Source of the DNA: Planctomycetota bacterium | GTDB lineage: Bacteria > Planctomycetota > Phycisphaerae > FEN-1346 | Length of the DNA: 7,705 nucleotides | Assembly: GCA_026387055.1 (NCBI GenBank) | Contig: JAPLML010000250.1 | Span: 1 to 7,705 of the forward strand | Reading direction: 5' to 3' | In this document: positions 1 to 7,397 of the stretch, in pieces | Layout of the letters: each line of letters begins with the position of its first letter | Position numbering within the stretch: the stretch's first letter is position 1 | Position numbers and translations under genes: made by a program | Notes under the pieces: generated by a model | What the model saw: the letters and a program-made list of their open reading frames with translations, nothing else | What the model was told of the DNA's origin: nothing | Databases searched by the model: none

Positions 1-1245
1 TTCCGCAAAGGCGACGGCGCCTGCGGGAAGCTGCGTCGCGGCATCCGGGTGACGACGCTCCATCACGTGCCGGCGGCCGCGATGGCCGTCTACGAGGCGC
101 TCGGCTGGAAACGGGATTTCCCGATTCGCAGCGAACTCCGCCTGAACCCCTGGTTCCTCAACTACCGGGGCCTGGCTGACGTGCTGCCGAGCGAACTCCT
201 GCTGAAGCCCGGCCAGATCCCCGAGCCGTACCGCGCGCAGTTTGCCGAGCAGAGAAGAGTCACGGTGGGCCTGATGCCCGCCAGGCGCGACATGCGCAAC
301 GCCTCCCACGCGTCGTCTCTCGACGACGAGGGACAGCGGATCTACGGCTATCCCCTGACCGACCTGATGGCGACGTGCTCGTTCGGCGAGGCGGTCATCC
401 TGTACTGGACGGGCGAACTCCCGCGCCAGAAGTTCGAGGCGAGGCTCATCGAGATGAGCCTGATCGCCGCGCTCACGAACGGCCCGGGAACCATCTCCGC
501 CCAGGCGGCCAAACTGGCGGCCTCGGCGGGCAACACGCCGAACGTCGGGATGATCGCGGCCCTGGCGACCGTCGGCACCGTCCACGGCGGCACGGGCCGC
601 GACGGCGTCAGGTACCTCCTGAAGGTGCTCCGCGGCCAGGACCTCAAGGACCCTTATGACCTCAGCCCCCACATCGACGTGCCGGAACTTGCCTGCGCGA
701 CGGCGCTGAGGTTCAAGGAAGCCAAAGCGGCCGCCCGCGAGGCCGGCCTCGATTACGAAAGGATCCCCTGTCTGGGGCACCCCGTTTTCAACGATAAGCC
801 CGTCAACTACGATCCGCGCGAAAGGGCCATCTGGCAGGCCATTCAGGAAACGGGGCGCAGGAACATCTTCCTGGATTTCTACCACGCGCTGGCCCAGGCC
901 CTGCGTGAAGTGGGTGTTGCCAACCGCGTGTGGGCCGTGAACCTGGACGCCGCGCTGGCCTGCGTGTGGCTCGGCGTGTGCTGGCAGGGCCTGATGGACA
1001 AGCGTTTGACATTAAAGCGTGTAGAGGACTGTGCATTCCTGGGGTTCGCCCTGGGCCGCGCGGCCGGAGGCGCGGCGGAGTTCCTCGATCACCAGGACTA
1101 CGGCGCACCCATGGATCCGTGCCCGGCGCGGGGGCTTAAGGAGCGGCTATCATGGGTGTCGCAAGGGCGGGAATGCTGCTGGCGGCGGCCCTCCTCGCGG
1201 CGGCGGCTCCGGCGGCCGGCGATGCCGAGGAATGGCTGCAACTGA
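1..1245 (+). CDS. Citrate synthase / citryl-CoA lyase-fold protein, 5' partial, 3' end suspect
   Basis: Members of this fold make or break citrate-like acyl-CoA adducts in the cytoplasm. Counting from the GTG at 49, residues about 86-123 match the usual family opening (SSLDDEGQRIYGYPLTDL, then SFGEA and TGELP). Three catalytic positions are present: His179 (VHGG), His244 (LGHP) and Asp300 (NLD). Arg257 (YDPR) and Arg337 (LGRAAG) match known substrate-binding arginines. The Asp-His pair normally before the helix leading to HGG is Thr143-Asn144 here. About 65 residues precede the fold and are not explained by it. The frame is open from base 1 and the GTG at 49 has no well-placed ribosome-binding site, so the gene probably starts outside the window. 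The last 35 residues hold ten arginines, overlap the next gene and look like out-of-frame translation. The fold is secure; the reaction (citrate synthase, citryl-CoA lyase or other) is not. Confidence 0.8.
   Translation, partial: FRKGDGACGKLRRGIRVTTLHHVPAAAMAVYEALGWKRDFPIRSELRLNPWFLNYRGLADVLPSELLLKPGQIPEPYRAQFAEQRRVTVGLMPARRDMRNASHASSLDDEGQRIYGYPLTDLMATCSFGEAVILYWTGELPRQKFEARLIEMSLIAALTNGPGTISAQAAKLAASAGNTPNVGMIAALATVGTVHGGTGRDGVRYLLKVLRGQDLKDPYDLSPHIDVPELACATALRFKEAKAAAREAGLDYERIPCLGHPVFNDKPVNYDPRERAIWQAIQETGRRNIFLDFYHALAQALREVGVANRVWAVNLDAALACVWLGVCWQGLMDKRLTLKRVEDCAFLGFALGRAAGGAAEFLDHQDYGAPMDPCPARGLKERLSWVSQGRECCWRRPSSRRRLRRPAMPRNGCN
1138..1143 (+). promoter_or_regulatory. Ribosome-binding site of the beta-propeller gene
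   Basis: AAGGAG lies 8 nt before the ATG at 1152, an ideal Shine-Dalgarno match, and fixes that start even though it is inside the upstream reading frame. The two bases before it make TAAGGAG, and that TAA (1137-1139) is a stop in a different frame from the upstream gene as sequenced. Confidence 0.8.
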
Positions 1246-3713
1246 GGGCCGACGGCCGGCGATCGGGCGACGTGCCGGAGCGGACCCTCGCCGCGCAGCC
1301 GGGCTTGATCGGGGCAGCGCCGCTGTCCGACGCCGTTTTCACTTCACCGGTGGTTGCCGGCGGCCGGGTTTATGCTGTGGACGGGTCCGGGGTGGCCTGG
1401 TGCTTCAAGGCCGACACGCTCGAGCCCGTCTGGAAGTTCGAGTCGTCCGGGGGGAAGGCGAACTGCAACAACGTCTCCTCGCCCGCCATCGCCGGTCGGT
1501 ACCTGCACTTCGGCACAATGGCCGGGTCCTACTACGTCTTGGACGCCGCCAACGGAACGCCGGTCAAGAAGATCGACACGGGCGATCCGATCCTGAGTGC
1601 GCCGGTGGTCGGCGGCGACCGGGTTTATTTTGCGACGCTGGGTTCCCGCGTCTATGCCCTGAAGGCCGATGGTGAAGTCTGCTGGGTCTGGGACTTTGTC
1701 CGTCAGCGGCTGGATTTCTCCGGCGACCGATGGAGCGGCGAGGACTGGCTCCGGATTCGGGGCCGGGCGGGATGGCAGGAGCAGTTCGGCTGCACCAGGG
1801 ACCTGGCACTCATCGGCAAGACGGTCGTGGTTCCTGCCGGCGGGACGATCTGTTGGCTGGAAGACGCCGGCGACCGGGCCGAACTGCGCGGGACCTACGG
1901 CGGCGCGCGCGAAGCACCGGCCACCCTCGGCCTGAGCATCGGCGAATCCGGGGCTGTCTACCGGCAATGGACCCGGCGCGACAACGAAGGCCATGTCGAG
2001 GTCCTCCAGTGCCGCGACGGCCAGGTGAAGGCGGATCATGTCCGGGGAACCGAGACCAGCTACGATGGGGCCGGGCTCTTGAGTTTCGGCCCGGTGAGCC
2101 TCCGCGGCGGCGACGTTTACCGCTGTCGGCCCGAAGAGGGCTTCGGCCTGGCCAAGCATACCCCCGACCACCAGACGCAACCCTTGGGCGGATATCCCTC
2201 GATCGCCTCGCCGATCCTGCTGCGGGACCGCGCGGTCTACGGCGGCCTGGACGGGAGCCTCTACGTCGTCCCTCTGGCCGGGAAGGGGGAAGCTTGGTCT
2301 TTTCGGACGGCCTTTGGCAAAGCGATCTCGGCTCCGGTGGCCGTCTGCGACGGCCGGGTCTATTTCGGGTGCGAAGACGGATACCTGTACGCCCTCGGGC
2401 CGGGGGGCAAGGCCCCGCTGCCGTCGAAGAACCTTCAGCTTCACGAGATCCGTAGTCCGCTGACCGGCCGGCGGACGGATGCCAGGAACGACTGGTTCAC
2501 CAGTTTCGGAAACCTGGCGAACACGAACGCGAGTCCCCAGGGCCTCCAGCCGCCGTTTCGGATGAAGTGGATCCGTCGGTACGAGGGCACCGCGAAGCAC
2601 ATGTCGGTCTGCGGCGGCGGCAGGATGTATACCCATACCGCGGAAGGCCAGGTCTTCGCCGTCGAGCAGGAAACCGGGAGGCTGCTCTGGCGGCGATACT
2701 TCCCGGGCGTCCACGTTTCGTACACGAGCCCCATCTACCATGAGGGGCGGCTGCTGGTGCCCCAGGCGGGACTTCGCGAGTGCCGGCTCCGCTGCCTGGA
2801 CGCCGCCACGGGCCGCCTGCTCTGGGAGGCCCCGTTCTCGGGCTCGCCGAGCTGGAACCGGCAACAGCCGCCCATCGTGCACAAGAATCTTGTCATCTAC
2901 CAGTTCAGCACCGGGAAGTACACCCCGAAGACGTGGCTCTTCGAGCACCAGAGCACGTTCGGTTTCCCCGAAGACCACAAGCCTCTGGTTCGCGCGTGGG
3001 ACCTCGGCACGGGCAAGGAGGTTTGGACCCAGGACTTCTCCAAGTTTGGCGCCGGGGGCGACGACGCCGGCCTGTGTCTGATGGAGGGCCGCCTGTACTA
3101 CTCCTGCTACTTCGGCGGCAAGGGCCCGGCGGGCGTCACCGCCGCGATGGAACCGGACACGGGCCGCGTGCTCTGGTCGACGACCCGGTACGCCGTCCAC
3201 GCTGGCTGCACGCTCTCCGGCCAAGACGGGCGGCTGTACCTGGGGGGCTACAATCCGGTGGAGGGCAAGACCAACTGCGTGTGGTGTCTCGATGCCCGGG
3301 ACGGTTCCCTGATCTGGAAATCCGAACCGGTCAGCCGGGCCATCCACGTCGTCACCGTGGGTGAGCGGTTCCTCTTCACGCACGCCCAGTACGAGCACGG
3401 CTACCTGATCGCCAAAGAGGACGGGAAGATTCTCTCGAAGCTCGTGGCGGGGTATCGGTGCACGCGCTTCACGCTTTCCGAGCCGTACCTGCTCGGCCCG
3501 AACCTGGCGCTGTTCGACCTGGCGCACGACGGCAAGCTCGTGCACTGCGGTCCGGCCATAGACCCGATGGTGTGCATCGGCGCGATCGCCTCCAACGGCC
3601 GGATCTTCTGCACGACCAACGGGAGCGGCCTTCAGGCGTGCCTGGTCTGCGGGGAAGAGGCGATGGCGGCGTGGCCCTCGTGGCAGCCGCAGCCGCGTCC
3701 CGACAGGCGCTAA
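1152..3713 (+). CDS. Exported PQQ-like double beta-propeller protein
   Basis: This 853-residue protein starts with a Sec signal peptide (about residues 1-23, Ala/Leu-rich core, cut near AAG or GDA), so it should act in the periplasm or envelope. Blade-like repeats of the form 'SPVVAGGRVYAVDGSG...W' recur at about 63-95, 108-140, 148-180, 350-385 and 391-417, and again at about 490-515, 527-560, 612-630, 640-675, 690-725 and 735-762. A linker at 447-473 (WFTSFGN, then SPQ, PPF and KW) resembles the protein's own beginning and suggests two propellers in tandem. Residues about 185-345 fit the repeat poorly and may be an insertion. There are 23 cysteines, including CVWC (709-712) and CLVC (830-833), but no haem CxxCH motif. 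PQQ-repeat proteins include quinoprotein dehydrogenases and BamB-like scaffolds; I see no dehydrogenase signature, so binding or scaffolding is likelier. It overlaps the citrate synthase-like frame by 94 nt and is probably co-transcribed with it. Confidence 0.88.
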   Translation: MGVARAGMLLAAALLAAAAPAAGDAEEWLQLRADGRRSGDVPERTLAAQPGLIGAAPLSDAVFTSPVVAGGRVYAVDGSGVAWCFKADTLEPVWKFESSGGKANCNNVSSPAIAGRYLHFGTMAGSYYVLDAANGTPVKKIDTGDPILSAPVVGGDRVYFATLGSRVYALKADGEVCWVWDFVRQRLDFSGDRWSGEDWLRIRGRAGWQEQFGCTRDLALIGKTVVVPAGGTICWLEDAGDRAELRGTYGGAREAPATLGLSIGESGAVYRQWTRRDNEGHVEVLQCRDGQVKADHVRGTETSYDGAGLLSFGPVSLRGGDVYRCRPEEGFGLAKHTPDHQTQPLGGYPSIASPILLRDRAVYGGLDGSLYVVPLAGKGEAWSFRTAFGKAISAPVAVCDGRVYFGCEDGYLYALGPGGKAPLPSKNLQLHEIRSPLTGRRTDARNDWFTSFGNLANTNASPQGLQPPFRMKWIRRYEGTAKHMSVCGGGRMYTHTAEGQVFAVEQETGRLLWRRYFPGVHVSYTSPIYHEGRLLVPQAGLRECRLRCLDAATGRLLWEAPFSGSPSWNRQQPPIVHKNLVIYQFSTGKYTPKTWLFEHQSTFGFPEDHKPLVRAWDLGTGKEVWTQDFSKFGAGGDDAGLCLMEGRLYYSCYFGGKGPAGVTAAMEPDTGRVLWSTTRYAVHAGCTLSGQDGRLYLGGYNPVEGKTNCVWCLDARDGSLIWKSEPVSRAIHVVTVGERFLFTHAQYEHGYLIAKEDGKILSKLVAGYRCTRFTLSEPYLLGPNLALFDLAHDGKLVHCGPAIDPMVCIGAIASNGRIFCTTNGSGLQACLVCGEEAMAAWPSWQPQPRPDRR

Positions 3714-3772
3714 GGCGGTCATCCGAGGGATTGCTGAAACGAAGAGACAGGGCGCTCGCCGGCCATGGATGG

Positions 3773-3801
3773 TTGCGTTCGGAACCGCGCGCCAGTATTA
3801 T
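3773..3801 (+). promoter_or_regulatory. Sigma70-like promoter for the Gfo/Idh/MocA gene
   Basis: A -35 box TTGCGT (3773-3778, 3 of 6 to TTGACA) is followed after exactly 17 nt by TATTAT (3796-3801, 5 of 6 to TATAAT). This is a local AT-rich spot in a GC-rich window and lies between two genes. Transcription would begin near 3808, giving a leader of about 40 nt before the ATG at 3847. No terminator is visible after the propeller gene, so read-through from upstream may add to expression. Confidence 0.55.
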
Positions 3802-3832
3802 GGCCCCGGAGCACAAACCGGAAGTGGGACAC

Positions 3833-3839
3833 TAGGAGG
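3833..3839 (+). promoter_or_regulatory. Ribosome-binding site deciding the oxidoreductase start
   Basis: TAGGAGG ends 7 nt before the ATG at 3847. It sets the start there rather than at the in-frame ATG at 3769, which would place coding sequence across the promoter and add 26 residues in front of the Tat signal. Confidence 0.8.
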
Positions 3840-3846
3840 CTCGGCC

Positions 3847-5100
3847 ATGGTGATGGAGAAACAGCACGTCACACGTCGCCTGTTCCTGAAGGGGATGATC
3901 GCAGCCGGAGCGGCCCCGTACATTATCTCGGCATCGGCGCTGGGTGCCGAGGGCCGCCCAGCGCCAAGCAACCGCATCGTCATGGGTTTCGTCGGCGTTG
4001 GCGGCCAGGGCTCCGGCGACATGGGCGGCTTCATGGGCCACCCGGAGGTCCAGGCCGTCGCCGTCTGCGACGTGGACTATCGCCAACGCACGGGCGCCAA
4101 GCAGCGAGCCGAGCAGCGGTATGCCCAGGAGAAGGCGAGCGGCACGTTCAAGGGCTGCGACGACTACGGCGACTTCCGCGAGCTCTGCGGCCGGCCGGAC
4201 ATCGATGCCGTCTTCTGCGCCACGCCCGACCACTGGCACGCCCTCGTGACCTGCGAGGCGATGAAGAACGGCAAGGACGTCTATTGCGAGAAACCTGAGT
4301 CGCTGACGATCCGCGAGGGGCGGATCATGACCGAGACCGCCCGGCGCTACGGGCGCGTCTTCTCCGGCGGCAGCCAGCGCGTCTGGGAAGACTATAACTG
4401 GTACCACCGGATGATGTGGTCCGGCACGGCCGGCGAGCTCCAGGAAATATGGGTCGACATCGGCGGTCCGTCGGGCGAGATGCTGCGGCCGGCCCAGCCG
4501 GTGCCCGAGGGGATGGACTGGGACATGTGGATCGGCCAGGCCCCGTGGCGGCCGTACAACAAGGATTACCACCCGTTCAACTGGCGCGGCTGCCGCGACT
4601 TCTCGGGCGGCGGCATGACCGACTGGGGCGCCCATCACGTCGGTGGCGCGCTCTTCGCCAGCCAGTTGTACAACAAGGAATTGCCGGTCGAGGTCATCCC
4701 GCCGGATGGCAAAGAGTATAAGCAACTGACCTACAAGTACGCTAACGGCGTCCAGATGCACCTCGGCGGCGCCTGGGACGGCCCCCTGGGGTTCAAAGGC
4801 ACCCTCGGGGAAGTCCCGGACCGCAAAGGGCCCCGGAAGGCGCCGCCCCCCATCAACATTCCGAACTACAAGGGGCGCGGCGGCATCTTCGGCGACTTCC
4901 TCCACTGCGTCAAGACCCGCGAGCGGCCGTTCCGCGACATCGAGATCGCCCACCGCACCGTCGCGACGTGCCACCTCGCCAACATCGCCTTCTGGCTGGG
5001 CCGCGCGTTCAAGTTCGACCCGGTGAAGGAACAGATCGTCGGCGACGAAGCGGCGAACCGCTGGATCGATCGTCCGAAGCGCGCGCCGTGGTCGCTGTAG
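3847..5100 (+). CDS. Tat-exported Gfo/Idh/MocA family oxidoreductase
   Basis: This 417-residue protein has a near-perfect Tat signal (TRRLFLKG, residues 9-16, then a hydrophobic stretch to about 33), so it is exported folded, probably with its nicotinamide cofactor bound. The Rossmann domain follows: nucleotide loop GFVGVGGQGSGDM (47-59), acidic strand end CDVD (74-77), ATPDHWH (125-131) and the family EKP motif (148-150). The C-terminal domain holds the active-site segment GGGMTDWGAHH (254-264) and a planctomycete-type block around MDWDMWIGQAPWRPYN (223-238). It ends in PWSL. Relatives oxidise or reduce sugars, inositols and keto-sugars, and some (GH109) cleave glycosides through an NAD-dependent redox step. 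The substrate cannot be read from sequence. Many relatives have Asp two residues after the HH pair; this one reads HHVGG. A 95-nt gap on the same strand leads to the HEAT gene, so the two may be co-transcribed. Confidence 0.9.
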   Translation: MVMEKQHVTRRLFLKGMIAAGAAPYIISASALGAEGRPAPSNRIVMGFVGVGGQGSGDMGGFMGHPEVQAVAVCDVDYRQRTGAKQRAEQRYAQEKASGTFKGCDDYGDFRELCGRPDIDAVFCATPDHWHALVTCEAMKNGKDVYCEKPESLTIREGRIMTETARRYGRVFSGGSQRVWEDYNWYHRMMWSGTAGELQEIWVDIGGPSGEMLRPAQPVPEGMDWDMWIGQAPWRPYNKDYHPFNWRGCRDFSGGGMTDWGAHHVGGALFASQLYNKELPVEVIPPDGKEYKQLTYKYANGVQMHLGGAWDGPLGFKGTLGEVPDRKGPRKAPPPINIPNYKGRGGIFGDFLHCVKTRERPFRDIEIAHRTVATCHLANIAFWLGRAFKFDPVKEQIVGDEAANRWIDRPKRAPWSL

Positions 5101-5143
5101 AAGGCCCTGGTAAGCAGCGCGCGCACGCAATGGCGCATGACGA

Positions 5144-5168
5144 TCCCGGGCGAAGACTCGCCTCGGGA
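5144..5168 (+). other. Bulged stem-loop between oxidoreductase and HEAT genes
   Basis: CCCGGGCGA (5145-5153) pairs with TCGCCTCGGG (5158-5167) around a four-base AGAC loop, with one bulged T (5163) and an extra outer T-A pair. The stem is about 10 bp and starts 43 nt after the oxidoreductase stop. No T-run follows, so it is not a classical terminator; it could be a leaky terminator or an RNA-stability element that sets HEAT protein level. The rest of 5101-5195 shows no clear promoter. Confidence 0.35.
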
Positions 5169-5183
5169 AAGCATGGACGGAAT

Positions 5184-5190
5184 GGGAGGA
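5184..5190 (+). promoter_or_regulatory. Ribosome-binding site of the HEAT-repeat gene
   Basis: GGGAGGA, with its GGAGG core at 5185-5189, lies 6 nt before the ATG at 5196. The frame is open much further upstream, into the oxidoreductase gene, but this site plus the signal peptide that follows fixes the start. Confidence 0.75.
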
Positions 5191-5195
5191 CGCGC

Positions 5196-7364
5196 ATGAG
5201 GATCCACGGGATCGGTCTGCCGGCGGTCGCTATCCTGCTGGCAAGTGTCACGTTCGTTATGGCCGAGGAACCGAACGTCGGCGAATTGACGAGGGAACTG
5301 AAGGGCGAAAAGCCCGCCGCGGAGCGGACGCCGGCGCAACTCGACGCGGTTTACGCCAACGTGCTCGATGCCCTGATGCCCGACATGGGCAACGAGGACA
5401 CGGGGAAGCGCGGCGGCCCGCAGGGGACGCTTGAGGCGATCGCGTTCCGCGCCAGCCGTCCGGGCGCGGAGGCCGAGCGGGCGGCCTGCTCCAAGGCCAT
5501 CGCCGCCAGGCTGGGGCCCGATGTGGCGCCGCTGGCGCGAGTGTGGCTCCTGAGGCAACTGGAACGCATCGGCCGCGCGGAGGCCGTTCCCCAGATCGCC
5601 GGGCTTTTGAGCGACAAGGATGCCCTGGTCCGCGAGTCCGCCCGCCGGGCGCTCCGGAAGAACCCGGCGAAGGAAGCCAACGATGCGCTCCAGAAGGCGC
5701 TCGGCTCGACCGACACCGCGGCATGGCGCGTGGCCGTTATCAAGGCCCTGGCCGAGCGCCGGGATCCGTCGAACCTCAGCCTGCTGCTGAAGGAGGCCGC
5801 ATCGGACAGCGATGACGTTCGCAGCGCGGCGGTCGCCGGCCTGGCGAAGATCGGCGACAAGTCGGCCGTCGGGCCGGTCGCGGCCGCCATGAGCAAGGGC
5901 TCGCCGGCGGCCAGGCGGGTCGCCACCGACTCCTACCTGCTCCTGGCCGACGCACTGGCCGACAAGGGCGACACGGCCGCCGCCCTGGGCATCTACAGGA
6001 AGATGCTTTCGTCGCCGGGCCAACTGAAGTGTGCCGCCATCATCGGCATTGGCCGGTCGGGGAGCGCGAGCGACCTGCCGACCCTCTTCGATGCCGTGGC
6101 CGACCCGGATCCGAAGCTCCGCGGCGCCTGCGTCGAGGCGATGGTCCTGCTCAAGGCCACGGACGTGACGGCCGCCATCGCGGCCAAGGCGAAGACGGCG
6201 GAGCCGGGGATGAAGCCGGCCCTGCTTCAGGCGCTGGCGCGGCGCGGCGACAAGAGCACCAGGGCCACCTTCGTGGCCGCGGCCGAGGATGCCGACGAGG
6301 CCGTCCGGGTGGAGGCCATCCGGGGCCTCGGCATGGTGGGCGATGCCGCCGCGGTGCCGCTCCTCCTGAAGATCGCCGCCACAACCGGCAAGCCTCAGGA
6401 AGCCGCGCGCGAGAGCCTCGAGCGCGTGAAGGGGGCGGATGTCGATAAGGCCCTCCTGGGCGCGATGGACGGAAAGGAACCCAACAGTCGCGTGGAGGTC
6501 ATCCGCGCGCTCTCGGCCCGCCGCGTGGCGGCGGCGACACCGGGGCTCCTCAAGTCGGCCGAGGATGCGGACGCGGGCGTGCGGAGCGAATCGCTCAAGG
6601 CCCTGGGCGTCGTGGCGCCCCCCGGCGCCCTGCCGGCCGTGGCCGCCCTGCTCGTGAAGACCGAGGACGGCGGGGCTCGCTCCGAGGCCGCCAATGCGCT
6701 GGTCAGCATCGCGGGGCGCGAGGCCGACGTCGAGAAACGCTCCGAGCCGATCCTGAAGGCGCTGGAGTCGGCTGGCGGGCCCGCGCGGCTGGCGCTCCTG
6801 GGCGTCGTGGGCCGACTCGGCGGCCGGAAATCGCTCGAGGCCGTGCGCGCGGCCGTCAAGGATAACGATGAGAAGGTCAGGGATGCGGCCATCCGGACGT
6901 TGGCCGACTGGCCGGACGCCGCCGCGGCCCCGGATCTCTTGGACATCGCCAAGGGCGCCGCCAGCGAGACGCACCAGGTGCTGGCCATTCGCGGGTATGT
7001 CCGCGTGGTCCGCCTCCAGAGCGGTCGCCCGGCCGCGGAGACGGCGAGGATGCTCGCGGCCGCATTGGCAGCGGCCAAGCGGCCTGACGAGAAGAAGCAG
7101 GCCCTGGGCGGGCTGGCCGAAGCCCGCCACATCGGCGCCCTCGAGGCCGTGGTGCCCTGCCTGGACGACGCCGCCCTGAAGGAGGAGGCCACCCACGCGG
7201 CCGTCCGCATCGGCCGCGAGATCGTCAACGACAACCCGGAGGCCGTCAAGGCCGCCATGCAGAAGGTGCTCGAGATCTCCAAGAACGCCGACATTCAGAG
7301 ACAGGCCAAAGAGACCCTCGACCGCGCCGAGCAGAAACTGAAGGAAGCCAAGCCGAAGAAGTAG
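5196..7364 (+). CDS. Exported HEAT-repeat (alpha-solenoid) protein
   Basis: This 722-residue protein begins with a Sec signal peptide (residues 1-23, hydrophobic PAVAILLASVTFVMA, cut before EEP). After a lead of about 85 residues it is built of paired-helix HEAT units. Clear second-helix starts of the type 'VR.EA...L' are at about 144 (LVRESARRAL), 208 (VRSAAVAGLAKIG), 308 (LRGACVEAM), 370 (VRVEAIRGLGMVG), 462 (VRSESLKALGVV) and 561 (VRDAAIRTLADWP), with weaker units between and after (176, 275, 340, 431, 496, 530, 595, 635, 665). Residues about 680-722 form a charged Lys/Glu-rich helix tail, possibly coiled. HEAT solenoids bind other proteins and have no catalysis of their own; no enzymatic domain is fused here. 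As the last + strand gene after two exported proteins, it may organise them in the periplasm, but that is inference. Confidence 0.87.
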   Translation: MRIHGIGLPAVAILLASVTFVMAEEPNVGELTRELKGEKPAAERTPAQLDAVYANVLDALMPDMGNEDTGKRGGPQGTLEAIAFRASRPGAEAERAACSKAIAARLGPDVAPLARVWLLRQLERIGRAEAVPQIAGLLSDKDALVRESARRALRKNPAKEANDALQKALGSTDTAAWRVAVIKALAERRDPSNLSLLLKEAASDSDDVRSAAVAGLAKIGDKSAVGPVAAAMSKGSPAARRVATDSYLLLADALADKGDTAAALGIYRKMLSSPGQLKCAAIIGIGRSGSASDLPTLFDAVADPDPKLRGACVEAMVLLKATDVTAAIAAKAKTAEPGMKPALLQALARRGDKSTRATFVAAAEDADEAVRVEAIRGLGMVGDAAAVPLLLKIAATTGKPQEAARESLERVKGADVDKALLGAMDGKEPNSRVEVIRALSARRVAAATPGLLKSAEDADAGVRSESLKALGVVAPPGALPAVAALLVKTEDGGARSEAANALVSIAGREADVEKRSEPILKALESAGGPARLALLGVVGRLGGRKSLEAVRAAVKDNDEKVRDAAIRTLADWPDAAAAPDLLDIAKGAASETHQVLAIRGYVRVVRLQSGRPAAETARMLAAALAAAKRPDEKKQALGGLAEARHIGALEAVVPCLDDAALKEEATHAAVRIGREIVNDNPEAVKAAMQKVLEISKNADIQRQAKETLDRAEQKLKEAKPKK

Positions 7365-7382
7365 CCGAGCTAGTGCTCTGTT

Positions 7383-7397
7383 CCTCGTCATTCGAGG
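7383..7397. other. Small stem-loop abutting the twin palindrome
   Basis: CCTCG (7383-7387) pairs with CGAGG (7393-7397) around TCATT. Its right arm shares one base with the palindromic element. A similar CTC-TTC-GAG mini-hairpin (7425-7433) joins the two large hairpins, so TTCGAG occurs at the left of each half (7391-7396 and 7428-7433). Confidence 0.45.

Noticed and set aside
1006..1035. Perfect TTGACA -35 box inside the citrate synthase-like gene, considered as a promoter for the propeller gene
   Set aside because: At 16-18 nt spacing the following hexamers match TATAAT poorly (about 2 of 6), so chance occurrence in coding DNA is likelier.
3279..3651. CxxC motifs of the propeller considered as haem c sites
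   Set aside because: Both CVWC and CLVC lack the following His needed for CxxCH.
1344..3722. Long open frame (792 codons) antisense to the propeller gene
   Set aside because: Rich in Arg, Pro, Ala and Gly with no domain or signal peptide; it mirrors a well-supported gene and is a by-product of high-GC codon use.
3769..3846. Upstream ATG adding 26 residues to the oxidoreductase
   Set aside because: It overlaps the promoter, has no ribosome site and would push the Tat motif away from the N-terminus.
3832..5130. 432-codon open frame antisense to the oxidoreductase
   Set aside because: Exact mirror of a confidently identified gene, with no recognisable domain or ribosome site.
4968..5195. Upstream extension of the HEAT reading frame
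   Set aside because: It overlaps the oxidoreductase coding end, and a good ribosome site and signal peptide begin at 5196.
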